Source: Streptosporangiaceae bacterium (GTDB taxonomy: Bacteria; Actinomycetota; Actinomycetes; Streptosporangiales; Streptosporangiaceae). Taken from it: a stretch of 8,486 nt of DNA. The position numbers and the translations under genes were made by a program. Shown piece after piece: positions 5,864 to 8,486 of this stretch. Where the stretch lies: positions 1-8,486 of the forward strand of contig JASHQP010000284.1 in NCBI GenBank assembly GCA_030039095.1. Reading direction: 5' to 3'. The stretch's first letter is position 1, and every line of letters begins with the position of its first letter. The notes under the pieces were generated by a model. That model saw only the letters and a list, made by a program, of their open reading frames with translations, ran no database searches and was not told where the DNA came from.

Positions 5864-7531
5864 ATGGATTCAGGCGACGCCGGCCGGCAGCGCTGGCAGC
5901 GGCGGTACGACGCATCCCGGATCCGGGACGCCGACTTCAGCACGCTGTCCGGGATCGAGGTCGATCCCGTGTACGGGCCGCCTGAGGGCGCCGTGGTCCC
6001 GGGCTTCGAGCGCATCGGCTGGCCCGGGGAGTACCCGTTCACGCGCGGGCTGTACCCGGCCGGGTACCGCGGCAGGACGTGGACGATCCGGCAGTTTTCC
6101 GGGTTCGGGAACGCGGCAGCCACCAACGAGCGGTACAAGATGCTGCTTCGTGGCGGTGGCGGCGGGCTCTCCGTGGCGTTCGACATGCCCACGCTCATGG
6201 GGCGCGACTCCGACGACCCGCGGTCGCTCGGCGAGGTGGGTCACTGCGGCGTGGCGATCGACTCGGCCGCCGACATGGACGTCCTGTTCGGCGGCATTCC
6301 GCTCGCCGACGTCACCACGTCGATGACGATCAGCGGGCCCGCGGTGCCGGTGTTCTGCATGTACCTCGCCGCCGCCGAGCGCCAGGGAGCCGACCTGGGC
6401 AAGCTGAACGGCACGCTGCAGACCGACATCTTCAAGGAGTACATCGCCCAGAAGGAGTGGCTGTTCCCGCCGCAGCCCCACCTGAAGCTGATCGGCGACC
6501 TCATGGAGTACTGCGCGGCGAACATCCCCGACTACAAGCCGCTCTCCGTGTCCGGCTACCACATCAGGGAGGCGGGCGCCACGGCAGCGCAGGAACTGGC
6601 GTTCACGCTCGCCGACGGCTTCGGCTACGTCGAGCTCGGGCTCGACCGCGGGCTCGACATCGAGGTGTTCGCCCCGGGCCTGTCGTTCTTCTTCGACGCG
6701 CACGTCGACTTCTTCGAGGAGATCGCGAAGTTCCGGGCCGCCCGGCGGATCTGGGCCCGGTGGCTGCGCGACGTGTACGGCGCCAGGACCGAGCGGGCGC
6801 AGTGGCTCCGCTTCCACACCCAGACGGCCGGGGTCTCGCTGACCGCGCAGCAGCCGGACAACAACGTGGTCCGGACCGCGATCGAGGCGCTCGCCGCGGT
6901 GCTGGGCGGCACCAACTCGCTGCACACCAACGCGCTCGACGAGGTGCTGGCGCTGCCGAGCGAGAAGGCGGCCGAGATCGCGCTGCGCACCCAGCAGGTG
7001 ATCATGGAAGAGACCGGCGTGACGAACGTGGCGGACCCGCTGGGCGGCTCCTGGTACCTGGAGGCCCTGACCGACCGGCTGGAGGCCGAGGCGGAGGCCG
7101 TCTTCACCAAGATCCGCGAGATGAGCCCGGACGGCACCATGACCGCGGGGATCCTGCGCGGAATCGAGGACGGCTGGTTCATGGCGGAGATCGCCGAGTC
7201 CGCCTTCGCCTACCAGCAGAAGCTGGAGAAGGGCGACAAGCGGGTCGTCGGCGTCAACTGCCTGACCGACACCGTGGGGGAGCCCGTGGAGATCATGCGG
7301 GTCAGCCATGAGGTCGAGCGCGAGCAGGTGCGCGAGCTGGCCGAGCGGCGGACGGCCCGGGATCAGGCGGCGGTCGACGCGGCGCTCGCCGCGATGCTCG
7401 GCGCGGCCAGGTCCGGCGAGAACATGATCCCCTCCATGCTGGACGCGGCGCGCGCCGAGGCTACCCTCGGCGAGATCTGCGGAGCGCTGCGTGACGAGTG
7501 GGGCAGCTACTTTGAGGTTCCGGCGTTCTGA
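5864..7531 (+). CDS. icmA: Isobutyryl-CoA mutase large subunit
   Basis: Catalytic TIM-barrel subunit of adenosylcobalamin-dependent isobutyryl-CoA mutase, interconverting isobutyryl-CoA and n-butyryl-CoA (valine catabolism to butyrate-type building blocks). The 555 residues match the mutase large-subunit family along their whole length, with FDMPTLMGRDSDDPRSLGEV, the catalytic His of SGYHIREAG (H233) and LGGTNSLHTNALDE. Two substrate-selecting positions are informative: F78 in TIRQFSGFG, where methylmalonyl-CoA mutase has Tyr, and Q196 in KEYIAQKEW, where it has the carboxylate-binding Arg. The Phe/Gln pair is that of the characterised Streptomyces IcmA (F80/Q198). Hydroxyisobutyryl-CoA mutase has Ile/Gln. 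The length is close to the 566 of that IcmA; a loop before TAGILRGIEDG is shorter. There is no B12-binding domain, so a separate IcmB is required and is not in the window. The start is set by GGGAGG. Confidence 0.95.
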   Translation: MDSGDAGRQRWQRRYDASRIRDADFSTLSGIEVDPVYGPPEGAVVPGFERIGWPGEYPFTRGLYPAGYRGRTWTIRQFSGFGNAAATNERYKMLLRGGGGGLSVAFDMPTLMGRDSDDPRSLGEVGHCGVAIDSAADMDVLFGGIPLADVTTSMTISGPAVPVFCMYLAAAERQGADLGKLNGTLQTDIFKEYIAQKEWLFPPQPHLKLIGDLMEYCAANIPDYKPLSVSGYHIREAGATAAQELAFTLADGFGYVELGLDRGLDIEVFAPGLSFFFDAHVDFFEEIAKFRAARRIWARWLRDVYGARTERAQWLRFHTQTAGVSLTAQQPDNNVVRTAIEALAAVLGGTNSLHTNALDEVLALPSEKAAEIALRTQQVIMEETGVTNVADPLGGSWYLEALTDRLEAEAEAVFTKIREMSPDGTMTAGILRGIEDGWFMAEIAESAFAYQQKLEKGDKRVVGVNCLTDTVGEPVEIMRVSHEVEREQVRELAERRTARDQAAVDAALAAMLGAARSGENMIPSMLDAARAEATLGEICGALRDEWGSYFEVPAF

Positions 7532-7539
7532 GTTCCGCG

Positions 7540-7545
7540 TATCGT
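7540..7545 (+). promoter_or_regulatory. Leaderless-type -10 box of the small membrane-protein gene
   Basis: TATCGT is followed by exactly six bases and the GTG at 7552, with no Shine-Dalgarno motif. It lies in the 20-base gap after icmA, so this gene may have its own leaderless transcript besides read-through. The nearest -35-like TTGAGG is 22 bases away, too far. Confidence 0.45.
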
Positions 7546-7551
7546 TCCCCT

Positions 7552-8079
7552 GTGACTGCACTTCCGCACCTGGCCCGCGACCTGAACACCGCGTTCCGCG
7601 AGGAGCTCGACGCGACCCAGCGGTCCGCGCTGCTGAGCTGGCTCTCGTTCTCCGCGACGTTCGGCGCGGTACGGGGGATCACGTACAGCATCAGGGCCGG
7701 GCGTGGCCCGTTTCACAACCTCAGCGCGGGGGGCGAGCACCTGCACCACTACATGTGGGGCATCGGCATGCTCGCCGGTGTCGGCGCGATCGCGGTGCAC
7801 GGGGACGACCGGACCCGCAGGCACCCGGCGGTTGCGCTCAGCTACGGCAGTGGCCTGGCGCTCATCGTCGACGAGTTCGCGCTGCTGCTCGACCTGAAGG
7901 ACGTGTACTGGGCCAAGCAGGGCAGGATCTCGGTCGACATCGCCATCGGCGGCATCGCGGCCGCCGGCTCCTATTTCGCCGCCCTGCCGGTGCTGCGGCG
8001 GATGCGGCACGATCGGCTCGAGCGACGCGGCCAGGCGGACGCCACGGGACCGGGCGGTCCGAGTGATACGGCAGGATAG
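7552..8079 (+). CDS. Small polytopic membrane protein with His-rich motif, unknown function
   Basis: A 175-residue protein whose family I do not recognise by name. About four membrane segments are likely (near 27-45, 67-84, 95-115 and 127-147), followed by a short basic-then-disordered tail. Polar residues stand out inside the hydrophobic region: [11 protein letters not shown] (61-70, His 63/65/66) just before the second segment and [18 protein letters not shown] (103-120) at the third, which could form a metal or catalytic site. The GTG start follows the icmA stop by 20 bases and carries a leaderless-type -10. The stop TAG ends four bases before the next ATG, so icmA, this gene and the thioredoxin-domain gene are tightly packed and probably co-transcribed. 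No function is assigned. Confidence 0.85.
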   Translation: MTALPHLARDLNTAFREELDATQRSALLSWLSFSATFGAVRGITYSIRAGRGPFHNLSAGGEHLHHYMWGIGMLAGVGAIAVHGDDRTRRHPAVALSYGSGLALIVDEFALLLDLKDVYWAKQGRISVDIAIGGIAAAGSYFAALPVLRRMRHDRLERRGQADATGPGGPSDTAG

Positions 8080-8083
8080 AGAC

Positions 8084-8486
8084 ATGCAGCAGTCGCGGGA
8101 TTTCTCCCTACACGGCGCCGTTGACCTGGGCGCCCGGCAGGCCGCCGCGCAGCGCAGGCAGCAGGCGGCCAGCGCAGCCGACTCGGGGGACCAGGCAGGC
8201 GCCGGCAACGCCAGCGTGATCGACGTCACCGACCAGACCTTCAACACCGACGTCGTCGAGAGGTCGCGCACCGTTCCGGTGATCTTGGACCTGTGGGCCG
8301 AGTGGTGCGGGCCGTGCAAGCAGCTCTCGCCGGTGCTGGAGAAGCTGGCTGGCGAGGCCAACGGCGCGTGGGTCCTGGCCAAGGTGGACGTGGACGCCAA
8401 TCCGCAGCTGAGCGCCGCGCTCCAGGTGCAGTCCATCCCGATGGTGCTGGCCGTGATCGCCGGGCAGGCGATGCCGCTCTTCATGG
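8084..8486 (+). CDS. Thioredoxin-domain co-chaperone of YbbN/CnoX type (3' end cut by window)
   Basis: The first 134 residues are visible. A 45-residue Ala/Gln/Arg-rich N-terminal extension, which starts like actinobacterial YbbN-type proteins ([11 protein letters not shown]), is followed by a thioredoxin fold: [17 protein letters not shown], the redox motif WAEWCGPCK (C75, C78), [20 protein letters not shown] and the cis-Pro P119. The extension and pattern fit the YbbN/CnoX family, which adds C-terminal tetratricopeptide repeats for binding clients or chaperones; those repeats would lie beyond the edge. The CxxC is intact, so redox activity is likely. The residue after cis-Pro is Met (SIPMV), where SIPTV is usual. 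The ATG at 8084 is four bases after the upstream stop, with an AGGA motif 7-10 bases before it. Plain secreted or cytosolic thioredoxin is less likely because of the extension. Confidence 0.88.
   Translation, partial: MQQSRDFSLHGAVDLGARQAAAQRRQQAASAADSGDQAGAGNASVIDVTDQTFNTDVVERSRTVPVILDLWAEWCGPCKQLSPVLEKLAGEANGAWVLAKVDVDANPQLSAALQVQSIPMVLAVIAGQAMPLFM

Noticed and set aside
5870..7561. A 563-codon open frame on the minus strand opposite icmA
   Set aside because: It is the mirror of a GC3-biased gene. Its composition is Arg/Gly/Val-rich with no family resemblance, whereas the plus strand is a full-length mutase.
1..8486. Mobile element, CRISPR array, phage or defence system
   Set aside because: There are no transposase, integrase or nuclease frames, no terminal repeats and no regularly spaced repeats. 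All genes fit a chromosomal actinobacterial locus.

Overview
The window is GC-rich (about 70%) DNA with strongly GC3-biased reading frames, GTG starts, several leaderless-type starts and actinobacterial gene families. It looks like chromosomal DNA of a high-GC actinomycete related to Streptomyces or Streptosporangium; the sequence does not fix the genus. I see no mobile element, tRNA, rRNA or CRISPR array. From memory and unchecked, Streptomyces also keeps meaB, a MarR gene, icmA and a thioredoxin-domain gene in one neighbourhood, so this is probably a conserved core locus with local insertions.

Layout. (1) 1-860, plus: 3' part of meaB, the GTPase chaperone of B12-dependent acyl-CoA mutases. 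(2) 861-1171: non-coding convergent spacer with hairpins. (3) 2974-1172, minus: an ABC-ATPase-like protein that has lost its nucleotide-binding motifs, then a DUF2127-type membrane protein with an N-terminal zinc-ribbon-like Cys/His set. (4) 3108-3617, plus: a MarR-family regulator, divergent from the ABC-like gene and overlapping the next gene tail to tail by 14 bp. (5) 5542-3604, minus: an ECF sigma factor translationally coupled to a single-pass membrane protein with extracytoplasmic Asp-box (BNR) repeats, probably a sigma/anti-sigma sensor pair. (6) 5543-5863: divergent control region with two hairpins on the sigma side and a perfect 24-bp palindrome on the icmA promoter. (7) 5864-8486, plus: icmA (isobutyryl-CoA mutase large subunit), a small polytopic membrane protein, and the 5' part of a thioredoxin-domain co-chaperone of the YbbN/CnoX type.

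How the genes may work together: IcmA interconverts isobutyryl-CoA and n-butyryl-CoA, linking valine breakdown to butyryl-CoA and polyketide or fatty-acid precursors. MeaB-type GTPases protect and reload the B12 cofactor of such mutases. The B12-binding small subunit (icmB) is not in the window. The palindrome implies a dedicated repressor of icmA; the in-window MarR protein is a candidate, but nothing in the sequence ties the two. The sigma/propeller pair probably senses something outside the membrane and may be unrelated to the mutase.

Most promising for follow-up: the icmA operator palindrome, the sigma factor with its propeller-type putative anti-sigma factor, the intact but motif-less ABC-like protein, and three genes that share an exact TANNNT-N6-GTG leaderless layout.
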